Source of the DNA: Actinomycetes bacterium
GTDB taxonomy: Bacteria > Actinomycetota > Acidimicrobiia > Acidimicrobiales > RAAP-2
Direction of reading: 5' to 3'
Assembly: GCA_021844425.1 (NCBI GenBank)
Contig: JAKBTL010000096.1
Span: 20,687 to 84,686 of the forward strand
Length of the DNA stretch: 64,000 nucleotides
In this document: one piece after another, positions 8,037-17,288 of the stretch
How positions within the stretch are numbered: position 1 is the first letter of the stretch
Layout of the letters: each line of letters starts with the position of its first letter
Made by a program: the position numbers and the translations under genes
Notes under the pieces: model-generated
What the model was told of the DNA's origin: nothing
The model's database searches: none
What the model saw: the letters and a program-made list of their open reading frames with translations, nothing else

Positions 8037-9631
8037 CGCACCTCGCCTCCGCCCTGGACCAGCTCCTTCACGTCCTCGCCGTGCCGCAGGTGCGGCCGGT
8101 GGGCGAGGTAGACGACGGCACCGATCACGAGGATCACGACCATGACCACCAGCGTCATCCAGCCGTAGTTAAAGAGCGCGGCACGCGGTGAGGTCAGCGC
8201 GCTCGGGAACACGATGTTCACGAACATGCCCACGCCGTAGATCATGGCGACGACGTAGACGGGGTACGCCCAGCGGCCGAGGTCGAACCCCGCGGGGCGC
8301 CAACCTCGGATCCGGCCGATCAGCGCTCCGAGGACCACCATCTGGAAGGACAGGTAGATCCCCGAGGTCGCGAACGACACGAGGATGAACAGCGCGTTCA
8401 CCTTCGCCGGGTATGTGAAGAAGAGGATGTGGATCGGCTTGGAGGGCGTGGCCCGTGCGAGCAGCGCGAAGAGCGCGGGGAGGACGGTCGCGACGAGCAC
8501 GGCGGCCACCGGGGTCTTCGTGCGGCGCGAGATGCTCCGCAGCACGCCGCTCGCCGGCAGCTGGCGGTCCCGCGCGTAGCTGAACAGCACGCGTGAGCCT
8601 GCCGCCTGCACCGAAAGACCGCAGGAGAAGAACGCAAGGCAGATGAGCACGAGCACGGTGTCGGCCAGCGCCGACGAGTGGATGTTGGAGGAGATGATGT
8701 ACGGAACGCCGCCCGTGATCACCTTCGAGAGGTTCGACCCGGGGATCGCGAGCGCGAGCCCGGCCACGAGCACGAAGGAGGTGATGCCGCCCACGATCAT
8801 CGTGGTGACCATCGCGCGGGGCACTCTGCGACGCGCGTCCACGACCTCCTCGGCGATGTCCCCGGCCGACTCGAAGCCGTAGAAGATGTAGACGTTCGCG
8901 AGCACCGCGACGAGGGCGGCTCCGGGGAACCAGCTGCCGCCGAAGCTGACCCCGAAGGGATTGTGCGCGGCCCGTGTGGTGCCCGAGGTCGAGTTCAGGT
9001 ACCCCGCCGAATGGTGGAACCCCGCCACGGCCAGCAGGACGAAGACGCCGAAGGTGCCGAGGACCTCGACCCAGACGCCCCAGCGCGCGATGAGCGCCGT
9101 GTAGTTCACGCCGACGATGTTGATCGTCGCCTGGATCGCGATGAGCACGATCGTGCAGACGAGTATCACGTTCGGGCTCGCCGCTGTGAAGTGGGTCCCG
9201 AACCAGTTGTTGATGAGCGTGATGACGTAGCCGGTGATCCCGGTGTCGACTGACGCGACGGTGATGATCAGCGCCCACGCGTAGATCCACCCGACCCACC
9301 AGCCGTAGGAGGGCCCGATGACCCGTCGCGACCACTGGTAGAGAGCGCCCGCGAGCGGGTACGAGCTTCCGAGCTCGGCGAAGACGAGCGAGACGAGGAG
9401 CTGGCCCGCGACGACGATCGGGATGGTCCAGATGTAGCGGGGGCCGCCGGTGCCGACGCCGAGCGCGAACAACGAGTAGATCCCCACCACGGGCGACAGG
9501 TAGGTGAAGGCGACGCCGAAGTTCGAGAAGAAGCTGAGGGACCGCCGCAGCTCCTGGCGGTAGCCGAAGCTCGCGAGCTGGTCGGCGTCAGGCCGCTGGT
9601 CCTGGTGGTCCGTCCCCGTGGGCTGCGCCAT
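8033..9631 (-). CDS. APC-superfamily amino acid permease
   Basis: A 532-residue, ~12-helix secondary transporter of the amino acid/polyamine/organocation superfamily, closest in style to GABA/choline-type permeases. Supporting segments are FGYRQELRRSLSFFSNF before helix 1, the family-typical acidic/helix-breaking FAELGSSYPLAGALYQWS, and FFSCGLSVQAAGSRVLFSYA mid-protein. The start is ATG 9631 behind a G-run. Frame-compatible codons continue upstream, but that stretch is a tandem repeat and not family-like, so I exclude it. It is coupled to the downstream universal stress gene by ATGA. Substrate unknown. Confidence 0.9.
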   Translation of the reverse strand: MAQPTGTDHQDQRPDADQLASFGYRQELRRSLSFFSNFGVAFTYLSPVVGIYSLFALGVGTGGPRYIWTIPIVVAGQLLVSLVFAELGSSYPLAGALYQWSRRVIGPSYGWWVGWIYAWALIITVASVDTGITGYVITLINNWFGTHFTAASPNVILVCTIVLIAIQATINIVGVNYTALIARWGVWVEVLGTFGVFVLLAVAGFHHSAGYLNSTSGTTRAAHNPFGVSFGGSWFPGAALVAVLANVYIFYGFESAGDIAEEVVDARRRVPRAMVTTMIVGGITSFVLVAGLALAIPGSNLSKVITGGVPYIISSNIHSSALADTVLVLICLAFFSCGLSVQAAGSRVLFSYARDRQLPASGVLRSISRRTKTPVAAVLVATVLPALFALLARATPSKPIHILFFTYPAKVNALFILVSFATSGIYLSFQMVVLGALIGRIRGWRPAGFDLGRWAYPVYVVAMIYGVGMFVNIVFPSALTSPRAALFNYGWMTLVVMVVILVIGAVVYLAHRPHLRHGEDVKELVQGGGEVR

Positions 9632-9663
9632 CGACACCCCCCGTTGCCATCGCGAGGGCGCTT

Positions 9664-9737
9664 CCGGATCGACAGGCAGGACCCCGGTCCCTGCCGGATC
9701 GACGGGGAAGGACCCCTGCCGGATCGACGGGGACAAG
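9664..9737. repeat. Imperfect ~24-bp tandem repeat upstream of the permease gene
   Basis: Three copies of a unit built around CCGGATCGACGGGGA with GGACCCC between them, lying within ~110 bp upstream of the permease start, where promoter and leader would be. Confidence 0.8.
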
Positions 9738-9811
9738 TCTGTACACGAAGCGGCCGCGACGTCCAGCATCCCGGGACCGTCGAGCCTCGATCCCTGCCCT
9801 GGAGCGACCTT

Positions 9812-9886
9812 CCGGCCAGCTACCCTCCCACCGGCCAGCTACCCTCCCGACGGCCAGCCTCCCGACGGCCAGCCTCCCGACGGCCA
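9812..9886. repeat. Compound 19-bp and 15-bp tandem repeats at the 3' end of the PAP2 gene
   Basis: CCGGCCAGCTACCCTCCC recurs at 9812 and 9831, then CGGCCAGCCTCCCGA at 9851 and 9866 with a partial third copy. On the minus strand the 15-bp units encode WPSGG repeats, and the TAG stop lies at the junction of the two unit types. Confidence 0.9.
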
Positions 9887-10573
9887 CATCGCGGCCGGGT
9901 CGTCCCCCTCGCCCCCGGTGCCCCCTCGGCTGCGTCCATCAAGCTCGCGGCCACGCTCGAGCTCGGAGGACGGCCGGCGGACCAGCACGCCCAACGGCGT
10001 CTGTTCCACGAGGTCCGCCACCCGGTACGCGAGCGACCGCGCCGCCGACGCGGCGGAAGGCCCGACCGCGCTCCTCGGTGCCCGTGCTCCCCCGCGGCGA
10101 AGCACGGGCAGCACCGACACGAAGAGGGCGCCGGCGACCGAGGCATGGTCCGAGGGAAACGCGAAGTCGTGGGATTTGGCGACGAGCACCAGTGCGTGCC
10201 GGTACGTGTCGTAGGGGCGAAGCTCCCCGGCAGCATGTCCGACGAGCTGGTTCAGACCGAGGGCGACCGGCGTTCCGACGCCCCCGACGAAGCGCAACGC
10301 TGCGCCATGGACGTCCCTGCGCCACCGCGCCAACACGTACGCCACGAGGAAGAGGGCTGCCATGAGCGTCAGCTCGAGCCACAACGCGTACGCGTGCATG
10401 AACCCGTGCGCCCAGGCCGTCTGCCGAGCGAAACTGTTCAGGTCCAGGTAGAGGCTCGTGTTCAAGCCCTGAGGCCAGAGCACCTTCACGCTGGCGAGGA
10501 CGAGCGCGACGGCTACGGGCACGCGCGACCGATCGGTTCCGTCGCCGCCGCCCGGACGAGCCCACTGCGCCAC
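9839..10573 (-). CDS. PAP2-superfamily phosphatase-like membrane protein, third motif missing
   Basis: PAP2 enzymes dephosphorylate lipid phosphates or pyrophosphates using three motifs. A helical N-terminal region precedes GELRPYD (motif-1 region), and FAFPSDHAS is motif 2. The expected SR-x5-H-x3-D motif is absent: LPVLRRGGARAPRS is followed directly by RSLAYRVADLVEQTPL, which looks like the extreme C-terminus of the family, so an internal deletion is likely. Neither other frame restores it. The protein ends in WPSGG tandem repeats. The start is uncertain; GTG 10573 is the most upstream one that keeps clear of the divergent dehydrogenase gene. Probably inactive or altered. Confidence 0.65.
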   Translation of the reverse strand: MAQWARPGGGDGTDRSRVPVAVALVLASVKVLWPQGLNTSLYLDLNSFARQTAWAHGFMHAYALWLELTLMAALFLVAYVLARWRRDVHGAALRFVGGVGTPVALGLNQLVGHAAGELRPYDTYRHALVLVAKSHDFAFPSDHASVAGALFVSVLPVLRRGGARAPRSAVGPSAASAARSLAYRVADLVEQTPLGVLVRRPSSELERGRELDGRSRGGTGGEGDDPAAMWPSGGWPSGGWPSGG

Positions 10574-10630
10574 CAGGGAAGGAAGGAGCGTTGCCTCTCC
10601 CGTCGCCGGTGCCTGCGCGATGCTGAGCTT

Positions 10631-13600
10631 GTGACGATCGAGACCAGCGACGTGCCGCTGCCGGGCACCGATCCTTGGGTTCGCGACCTGCTCGCGAGCG
10701 CGACGGATCCCGAGACGAGGGACGTCGCGCTCGACCTCGGCCGGACGGCACCTGCGAGCTACCGGGAGCGCACCACGCCCGAGCAGGCAGCGCTCGATGC
10801 CGGCGAGCTGCGGACGCTCTTCGGCGGCGGGTTGGCGGCACACGCCGGGGGTCCGCCTGACGGGGATGCGAGGGGCGAGCACCGCTTCACGGTACGAGCG
10901 TTGGGTGAGCGGTTCCACATCCGCAGGCTGGCCGCACGGCCCGTCGAGCTGACTGCCCTCCTTCCCGTGCTCGAGAGCTTCGGCCTCGTCGTCGAAGAGT
11001 CGGTCCCCTACCGCTTCGAGCTCAGGGACGGTCTCCCGGTCTCGATCGACGACGTTGGTGTGCATCTGGTCAAGCTGGGTGCCGGCGCCGACACCTTCGA
11101 CCCGGCGGCCGACGGACCACGCCTCGTCGAGGCGCTCGACGCCGTCGTGGGCGGCAGGACGGAGGTCGACCAGCTGAACGTCCTCGTCCCTGCGGCCGAC
11201 CTCGGCTGGCGCGAGGTCTCGCTCCTTCGTGCCTACACGAACTACTGGGCGCAGTGCGACCCTCCCGCGCCGCCGACCGACGTCGAAGAGGCGCTGATCG
11301 CCTACCCTGCGGTCGCCCGCGCCCTCGTCGCCTACTTCCTCGCCCGCTTCGACCCGTCTGCAGAGGAGCCCGAGGCGTCGGTGCGCGCCGCGTGCGCCGC
11401 CGAGCTCGCGCAGGTGCCGCTCTTGCGCTGGGATCGGGCGCTGCGCGTGGTGCTCTCCCTCGTCGACGCGACCGTCCGCACCGATTTCTTCCAGCGGAGG
11501 CCAACAGGCCGGCCAAAGGACGCCGTGACCCTCAAGATCGAGAGCGGCTCCGTCCCCCACCTGCATGCTCCTCTGCCGAGGGTCGAGGCCTGGGTGCACG
11601 CACCGGACGTCGAGGGCATCCACCTACGCGCCGGCCTGGTCGCCCGCGGCGGCATCCGCTGGAGCGAGCGACCGGACGACTTCCGCACCGAGGTGCTCGA
11701 CCTCATGGTCGCCCAGGTGAAGAAGAACGCCATCATCGTCCCGACCGGAGCGAAGGGGGGTTTCGTCTGCCGGCAGCCCGCACGTCCCACTCCCGAGGAC
11801 GTCCGGCGCTGCTACTCGGTCTTCGTCGGCTCGCTCCTCGACATCACCGACGACCTCGAGGGCGGCAAGGTCGTCGCGCCTCACGACATGGTCGTCCACG
11901 ACGGTGCCGACCCCTACCTCGTCGTCGCTGCCGACAAGGGCACCGCCGAGCTATCCGACCTCGCAAACGAGCTCAGCGCAGCCCACGGGTTCTGGCTCGG
12001 TGACGCCTTCGCATCGGGCGGGAGCCATGGCTACAACCACAAGGCCATGGGCATCACTGCACGGGGCGGCTGGGTGGCCGTGCGGCGCCATTTCCACCAG
12101 CTTGGCATCGACGTCCAGCGCGAGCCGATCCTCGTGGCCGGCGTCGGCGACATGTCCGGTGACGTCTTCGGCAACGCGATGCTCCTGAGCAGCGCCATCC
12201 GGCTCGTCGCCGCATTCGACCACCGGCACGTCTTCTTGGACCCCGATCCTGACCCAGCGGTCTCCTTTCGCGAGCGGACACGTCTGGCGAAGCTCGCCGC
12301 ATCGAGCTGGGCCGACTACTCGGCGGAGCTCATCTCCCCCGGGGGAGGGGTGTGGGCACGCGACGTGAAGGAAGTGCCCCTCGCCCCCGAGGCGCGCAGG
12401 GTGCTCGGCATCGAGCGCGAGCGCCTCTCGCCTCCCGAGCTCATCAGCGCGATCCTCGAGGCGCCCGTCGACCTCTTGTGGTTCGGTGGCGTAGGGACGT
12501 TCGTCAAGGCCTCCGGGGAGCCCGACAGCGAAGTGGGCGACCACGCCAACGACGAGGTCCGAGTCACCGCCGAGCGCATCCGCGCCCGGGTGATCGGCGA
12601 AGGGGGCAACCTCGGACTGACGCAGCAGGCCCGGATCCGCTACTCACGACGCGGCGGGCGCATCAACACCGACTTCATCGACAATGCCGCAGGAGTCGCC
12701 ACCTCCGACCGCGAGGTGAACCTGAAGATCCTCCTCGCGCTCGCGATCGAAGAGGGTCGGATCGAGCTCTTCGACCGCGACGCGTACCTCGAACGCGCCC
12801 AGGAGGACGTCGCCGCCGAGGTGCTCCGCCAAGTCGACCACAGCGTCGCCGCGCTCAACCGGGCGGTGCCCGACAGCGCGGAGCAGCTCGACGCCTACGC
12901 CGCGTTGATCGACGCTCTCGAGGCGTCGGGGCGCCTCGACCGTGCCGTCGAGTCCCTTCCGGCGGCGGACGAGATCGCAGTCCGACGCGCTGCAGGCGCG
13001 GGCATGATCCGGCCGGAGCTCGCGGTGCTCCTCGCCTACGCGACGTCCGACCTCGGTGCAGCCATCGAACAGTCCCCGGTCGTCGCGGACCCGTCCTTCG
13101 CGAGCGCCGTCGAGTCCTACTTCCCCGCAGAGATGCGGGCGGAGCTCCGCGATCTGATCACCAAGCACCGTCTCTACGACCAGATCCTGGCGACCGAGGT
13201 GGCGGGCGAGATCGTCGACCAGCTCGGAGCGGTATGGGCCCACGAGACCGCGGCCGAGCTCGGTGTCGGCCTGGGTGACGTCGCCGGCGCATACTGGGCG
13301 GCACGCGACGTCGTGGGAGCCGCGGGGCCATGGGCGGAGCTCGACACGTTGTGGACCGAGCTGCCGGCAGATGCCGACGCCAGGCTGCACCGCATCGTGA
13401 GCGACGCTGTCGCCGCTCTCGCCCGGACGTACCTGCGGCGCGGGGTGCCGGTGCAACCAAGCGCGCTCATCGCCGACGACCTCTCGATCGCCGACGCGCT
13501 CGCGGCCGTCCCATCGAGCCAGGAGGCGGTCAACGAGCTCCTGGCACTGGGCGTCGGCCGTTCCCTCGCCGAGAGGTGGCCTGCCGTCGCTGCGCGCGCC

Positions 13601-13993
13601 ATGACGGGCGACGTCGGTCCGGTCGTTCGTGCGACCGGGCGACCGGTGGACGAGGTTCTCCGTGCGTTCGCGCTCGTGGACGACGCAGCCGGAGTCCCGC
13701 GCATGGTGCGCGCGCTCCGCCGGGCGTCCACGCCCGACCGGTGGCGGTCCTGGCTCACGAGAGCCACCTTGGACGACCTCGCAGACTGGCGAGTCGCCGC
13801 CGTGCTCGACGCGTTCGAGTCCGGTCACGATCCGGCTGACCCGCTCATCGGGTGGTCAGCTGCGCACGACGCGCCCCTCTCCGCCGCGCGGCGGCTCCTC
13901 CTCGCACTGGACGCGCAAGGTGCAGACCCGACGACCGTGGTCGCGGTCGCCATGCGACGGCTGCCGAACGTGTCCGCCCGGCGACGTCCATAG
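10631..13993 (+). CDS. NAD-specific glutamate dehydrogenase, large type
   Basis: Oxidatively deaminates glutamate to 2-oxoglutarate and ammonia with NAD. The 1120-residue sequence carries the catalytic block QVKKNAIIVPTGAKGGFV (near residue 370), followed by YLVVAADKGTAELSD, GGSHGYNHKAMGITARG and GVGDMSGDVFGNAM, all typical of the bacterial Bac_GDH family. The start GTG 10631 has only a weak upstream site, and the open frame continues upstream through sequence that is coding on the other strand (PAP2), so I do not extend it. Common 180-kDa members are ~1600 aa; here most of the N-terminal ACT-like regulatory region is missing. Divergent from the PAP2 gene. Confidence 0.9.
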   Translation: MTIETSDVPLPGTDPWVRDLLASATDPETRDVALDLGRTAPASYRERTTPEQAALDAGELRTLFGGGLAAHAGGPPDGDARGEHRFTVRALGERFHIRRLAARPVELTALLPVLESFGLVVEESVPYRFELRDGLPVSIDDVGVHLVKLGAGADTFDPAADGPRLVEALDAVVGGRTEVDQLNVLVPAADLGWREVSLLRAYTNYWAQCDPPAPPTDVEEALIAYPAVARALVAYFLARFDPSAEEPEASVRAACAAELAQVPLLRWDRALRVVLSLVDATVRTDFFQRRPTGRPKDAVTLKIESGSVPHLHAPLPRVEAWVHAPDVEGIHLRAGLVARGGIRWSERPDDFRTEVLDLMVAQVKKNAIIVPTGAKGGFVCRQPARPTPEDVRRCYSVFVGSLLDITDDLEGGKVVAPHDMVVHDGADPYLVVAADKGTAELSDLANELSAAHGFWLGDAFASGGSHGYNHKAMGITARGGWVAVRRHFHQLGIDVQREPILVAGVGDMSGDVFGNAMLLSSAIRLVAAFDHRHVFLDPDPDPAVSFRERTRLAKLAASSWADYSAELISPGGGVWARDVKEVPLAPEARRVLGIERERLSPPELISAILEAPVDLLWFGGVGTFVKASGEPDSEVGDHANDEVRVTAERIRARVIGEGGNLGLTQQARIRYSRRGGRINTDFIDNAAGVATSDREVNLKILLALAIEEGRIELFDRDAYLERAQEDVAAEVLRQVDHSVAALNRAVPDSAEQLDAYAALIDALEASGRLDRAVESLPAADEIAVRRAAGAGMIRPELAVLLAYATSDLGAAIEQSPVVADPSFASAVESYFPAEMRAELRDLITKHRLYDQILATEVAGEIVDQLGAVWAHETAAELGVGLGDVAGAYWAARDVVGAAGPWAELDTLWTELPADADARLHRIVSDAVAALARTYLRRGVPVQPSALIADDLSIADALAAVPSSQEAVNELLALGVGRSLAERWPAVAARAMTGDVGPVVRATGRPVDEVLRAFALVDDAAGVPRMVRALRRASTPDRWRSWLTRATLDDLADWRVAAVLDAFESGHDPADPLIGWSAAHDAPLSAARRLLLALDAQGADPTTVVAVAMRRLPNVSARRRP

Positions 13994-14006
13994 CGCGAAC
14001 GCCACG

Positions 14007-14079
14007 CTCCGGGGCTGGGACTCGAACCCAGAACCAACGGATTAACAGTCCGCTGCGCTGCCGATTGCGCCACCCCGGA
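14007..14079 (-). tRNA. tRNA-Asn(GUU)
   Basis: The minus strand folds as a tRNA: acceptor TCCGGGG/CCCCGGA, anticodon loop CTGTTAA (anticodon GTT) and T arm CTGGGTTCGAGTCCCAG. CCA is not encoded. The gene sits between the converging glutamate dehydrogenase and sigma factor genes. Confidence 0.95.
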
Positions 14080-14114
14080 AGGGTCGGGGCGTCAGCCTAC
14101 CAGGGGCCCAGCAG

Positions 14115-14152
14115 AGGCCGCCTGCGTCCCCGAAAGGCCGCCTGGCGTCCCC
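14115..14152. repeat. Near-identical 17/18-bp direct repeat downstream of the sigma factor gene
   Basis: AGGCCGCCTGCGTCCCC at 14115-14131 and AGGCCGCCTGGCGTCCCC at 14135-14152, differing by one inserted G, immediately 3' of the sigma factor stop codon. Confidence 0.85.
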
Positions 14153-14163
14153 ATGCAGCCCTT

Positions 14164-15255
14164 TCAGGCCTCTTCGAGGTAGTCGCGCAGGAGGAACGCC
14201 GCGTCGGGACGCCGGAGCTTGGCGAGCGTCTTCGATTCGATCTGGCGCACACGCTCTCGGGTCACGCCGAACTCCCTCCCCACCTCTTCGAGGGTGCGGA
14301 TCTTGCCGTCGTCGAGACCGAAGCGGAGCCGCACGATGTCCTGCTCTCGCTCGGACAAGAACGCGAGCGCCGCCTTCACCGCTCGGTCGAGCATGGCCCG
14401 GGTGGCGGCGTCGTCGGGAACGACGGCGCTGCGGTCCTCGATCAGGTCGGACAGGCTGAAGTCGTCCTCCTCCCCCACCGGCTGCTCGAGGGAGACGGTG
14501 TCGAGGCTCAGTCGCTGGATCTCGCGCACCCGTTCGATCGGGAATTCGACCCGCTGCGCCACTTCCTCGGGGGTGGGCTCGCGCCCGAGCTCCTGGAGCA
14601 GATGGCGCTGGGCCCAGACCACCTTGTTGATCGTCTCGACCATGTGGACGGGGATGCGGATCGTCCGGGCCTGATCGGCGATGGCGCGCGTGATGGCCTG
14701 GCGGATCCACCACGTCGCGTACGTAGAGAACTTGAAGCCCTTCTCGTAGTCGAACTTGTCGACCGCCCGCATGAGACCGAGGTTCCCCTCTTGGATGAGG
14801 TCCAAGAAGGCAAGGCCCCGGTTCCGGTAGCGCTTCGCGATCGAGACCACGAGGCGGAGGTTGGCCTCGATCAGGACCTCCTTCGCCTGCTCGCCAAGGC
14901 GGACGACACGGCGCTCGTGCGCCTGCTGGTCGGGCGTGAGGAGATGCTCCGGCGGCCCGCCCTGGGCCTCCGCCTCCTCCTGCGCGGCCAGCCGAGCGGC
15001 TGCCTCGTTGCCGGCTTCGATCCGGCGTGCCATCTCGACTTCCAGCTCCGCGCTGAGGAGCGGGACCTTGCCGATCTCCTTCAGGTACGTGTGGACCGGA
15101 TCCTCAGCGCTGCTGCTGAAGTACTCGGAGGTGCCTGACGAGCCGTCCGGGGAGGACTTCGTCCTGCGCAGGGCGCGAGGGCGAGGAGCGCTGGCTGACT
15201 CCTCGACGCTTCGAACGGTCCCTTCCTCGTGCGGGGATCTCCCGTTCGTGCTCAT
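14164..15255 (-). CDS. rpoD: Primary-type RNA polymerase sigma factor (sigma-70, RpoD/SigA-like)
   Basis: Directs core RNA polymerase to -10/-35 promoters. Regions in order: 1.2 ([19 protein letters not shown]), 2 ([37 protein letters not shown]), 3 ([11 protein letters not shown]) and 4.2 ([20 protein letters not shown]). At 363 aa it lacks the long acidic region 1.1 of many primary sigmas but has the full DNA-binding set. The start is ATG 15255; its A is also the last base of the dnaG TGA stop (TGATG), with GGAG 5-6 nt upstream, so it is coupled to dnaG. The dnaG-sigma pairing echoes the macromolecular synthesis operon. It could be a close HrdB-like paralogue. Confidence 0.92.
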   Translation of the reverse strand: MSTNGRSPHEEGTVRSVEESASAPRPRALRRTKSSPDGSSGTSEYFSSSAEDPVHTYLKEIGKVPLLSAELEVEMARRIEAGNEAAARLAAQEEAEAQGGPPEHLLTPDQQAHERRVVRLGEQAKEVLIEANLRLVVSIAKRYRNRGLAFLDLIQEGNLGLMRAVDKFDYEKGFKFSTYATWWIRQAITRAIADQARTIRIPVHMVETINKVVWAQRHLLQELGREPTPEEVAQRVEFPIERVREIQRLSLDTVSLEQPVGEEDDFSLSDLIEDRSAVVPDDAATRAMLDRAVKAALAFLSEREQDIVRLRFGLDDGKIRTLEEVGREFGVTRERVRQIESKTLAKLRRPDAAFLLRDYLEEA

Positions 15256-17174
15256 CAAGGCTCCGTCGTGCTCGTTCGAGGTGCTTCCCGTACAGGACCT
15301 TCCTGTGGTGGGCCGACCAACCACGCTACCAACCGGTCCGCGGCCTCGCGGCAGCGCGCAGGTTCGTCCAGCTCCTCGATCCACCGCCGGACCCGCGCGG
15401 TCTCGGCGGCGACGTCGGCGAGGTCCGCCTGGCCGGTGCGTGCGGCAGCTTGCCGGCTGGCGAGCACCTTCCTGGCTGCCTCTCGCGCGAGCTGAGCGAC
15501 CACCGAGTCGGAGGGGTCGGCCCGCGGATCGTCAGGGAGCGCCAGCTCCTCGACGCAGAGGCGCCGAAGCAGATCGGCGACATCGTCGTCCGCGGCGTCG
15601 ACGGCCGCCCGGACGCTGTCTGCGCCGGCGAGGGCGAGGAAGGCCCGGCGCTGCAGCTCGTCGGCGAAGAGCACGTCCTCGAGCCGGTCCGCGACGAGGT
15701 CCGGCCTGTGGACGGCAAGCCTGAGGGCTTCGAGGCCCGGGCGGTTCACCGGGGCCGGGGACCCGCGCCTGCGCCCGACCCCGGCGACCCCCTGACGTCC
15801 AGGCACCGTCGCGTCCCGACGCCGAGGCGCCGGCGCCTCTCGGCCAGACGTCCGCGCCGTAGCGCTCGATGCCGGCGCCGCCGCCTCGGCCCGGAGGAGC
15901 TCGGGGTCGAGCCGAGTCGCGTCTGCGACCGCCATGACGTACTGGTCACGCACCAGCGGGTCGGGGTGCTCGGCGACGGTCGCCAGCGCCGCCTTCGCCG
16001 CCTTCGCGCGACCCTCGGGCGTCGACAGGTCGTGCTGCGACAGGGCTCTGGAGACGCGGAACTGCAGGAATGGCACCGCCGAGGCGATCGCCTGGCGCAG
16101 CTCCTCGGGGTCCGAGCGCGCGAGGTCTCCGGGGTCGGCACCTCGAGGCAGTGCCGCCACCCGCAGGTCGACGTCGTGGCGGCGTTCCCACTCGTAGACC
16201 CGCGCCGTCGCAGACTGACCCGCCTGGTCCGCGTCGTACGCGAGGACGATGCGGCGGCCGAAGTTGTGCAGGAGGCGGAAGTGCTCCTCTCCGAGCGCAG
16301 TGCCACAGGTCGCCACCGCCCGCTCGATCCCGGCCGTGAAGCACCCGATGACGTCCGTGTAGCCCTCGCACACGACGACCTCCCCGGTCGCCACGATGTC
16401 GTGCTTCGCCCAATTGAGCGCGTAGAGGGTGCGGCGCTTCGAGTAGACGGGCGTCTCCGGGGAGTTCTTGTACTTCGGCTCGGCGCGCCGGCGCGCGTCC
16501 GACGCCGCGGCACCCGCTCGCTCCGGGAGGATCCTCCCGCCCAGGGCGACGGCCCGCCCCGAGGGGTCGAAGATCGGGAACAGGACACGTGCGCGGAAGG
16601 AGTCCTGGAGCCGACCGGCACGGTTGACGAAGCCGAGACCGCTGTCGATGGCGACCTGCGCCGTCAGTCCGAGCCCGCGGGTCAGCGCATCCCAGTCGTC
16701 CGGCGCCCACCCCAGCTGGAAACGGCGCACGACGACGCCGTCGTAGCCGCGGGAGCGCAGGTAGTCTCGAGCCCGGCCCGCGTCCGGCGCCGACAGCAGC
16801 CGTTCGTGGTACCACTCGACCGCCCTGGCCATCGCGTCGAGCAGCTCCCCGCGGCGTCTGTGGTCCGCGGTGCCCTCCTCGGTCTCGTGCAGGACGATCC
16901 CCGCGCGCTCCGCGAGGAACCTGACGGCATCCGCGAAGTCCATGTGCTCGGTCGCCCGGACGAACGTGATCGCGTCGCCCGAGGTCTGACAGCCGAAGCA
17001 GTAGTAGAAGCCCTCCTGCGCGTTGACGCTGAACGATGGGGTCTTCTCGCTGTGGAACGGGCAGAGGCCGACCCATCGGCGTCCCTGCTGCCTGAGCGCC
17101 GCGTGCTCGGAGACGAGCGCGACCAGGTCGGTGGCCGCACGGACCTGGGCGACCTCCTCGTCGGGAATGCTCAC
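15255..17174 (-). CDS. dnaG: DNA primase DnaG
   Basis: Synthesises RNA primers for replication. The N-terminal zinc ribbon has [13 protein letters not shown] followed by YYCFGC (residues ~38-63). The TOPRIM core has [12 protein letters not shown] and [11 protein letters not shown] (near 265-315). The last ~200 residues form the divergent helicase-binding region, with an Ala/Arg-rich linker. At 639 aa the length is typical. The start is ATG 17174. It lies 114 bp downstream of ppdK and overlaps the sigma factor start by 1 nt. Transcription is with replication and growth genes on the minus strand. Confidence 0.96.
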   Translation of the reverse strand: MSIPDEEVAQVRAATDLVALVSEHAALRQQGRRWVGLCPFHSEKTPSFSVNAQEGFYYCFGCQTSGDAITFVRATEHMDFADAVRFLAERAGIVLHETEEGTADHRRRGELLDAMARAVEWYHERLLSAPDAGRARDYLRSRGYDGVVVRRFQLGWAPDDWDALTRGLGLTAQVAIDSGLGFVNRAGRLQDSFRARVLFPIFDPSGRAVALGGRILPERAGAAASDARRRAEPKYKNSPETPVYSKRRTLYALNWAKHDIVATGEVVVCEGYTDVIGCFTAGIERAVATCGTALGEEHFRLLHNFGRRIVLAYDADQAGQSATARVYEWERRHDVDLRVAALPRGADPGDLARSDPEELRQAIASAVPFLQFRVSRALSQHDLSTPEGRAKAAKAALATVAEHPDPLVRDQYVMAVADATRLDPELLRAEAAAPASSATARTSGREAPAPRRRDATVPGRQGVAGVGRRRGSPAPVNRPGLEALRLAVHRPDLVADRLEDVLFADELQRRAFLALAGADSVRAAVDAADDDVADLLRRLCVEELALPDDPRADPSDSVVAQLAREAARKVLASRQAAARTGQADLADVAAETARVRRWIEELDEPARCREAADRLVAWLVGPPQEGPVREAPRTSTTEP

Positions 17175-17288
17175 GCTGCGGAGGGTACCTGCCCGCGAGG
17201 CCTACGCCGGTGCCTGGCTGCGCCATCGGAGCGGCCGTGCGGGCACCTCTTCGACTTCGACCAGCGCCGAGCGAGCAGCGGCGAGCGG

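Noticed and set aside
9605..10630. Upstream extension of the glutamate dehydrogenase frame
   Set aside because: The translated stretch is Arg/Pro-rich without homology and lies over the PAP2 gene and a repeat; the family-like sequence begins near 10631.
14115..14152. Attachment-site repeat for an element in tRNA-Asn
   Set aside because: The direct repeats lie outside the tRNA and do not copy its 3' end; no integrase is nearby.
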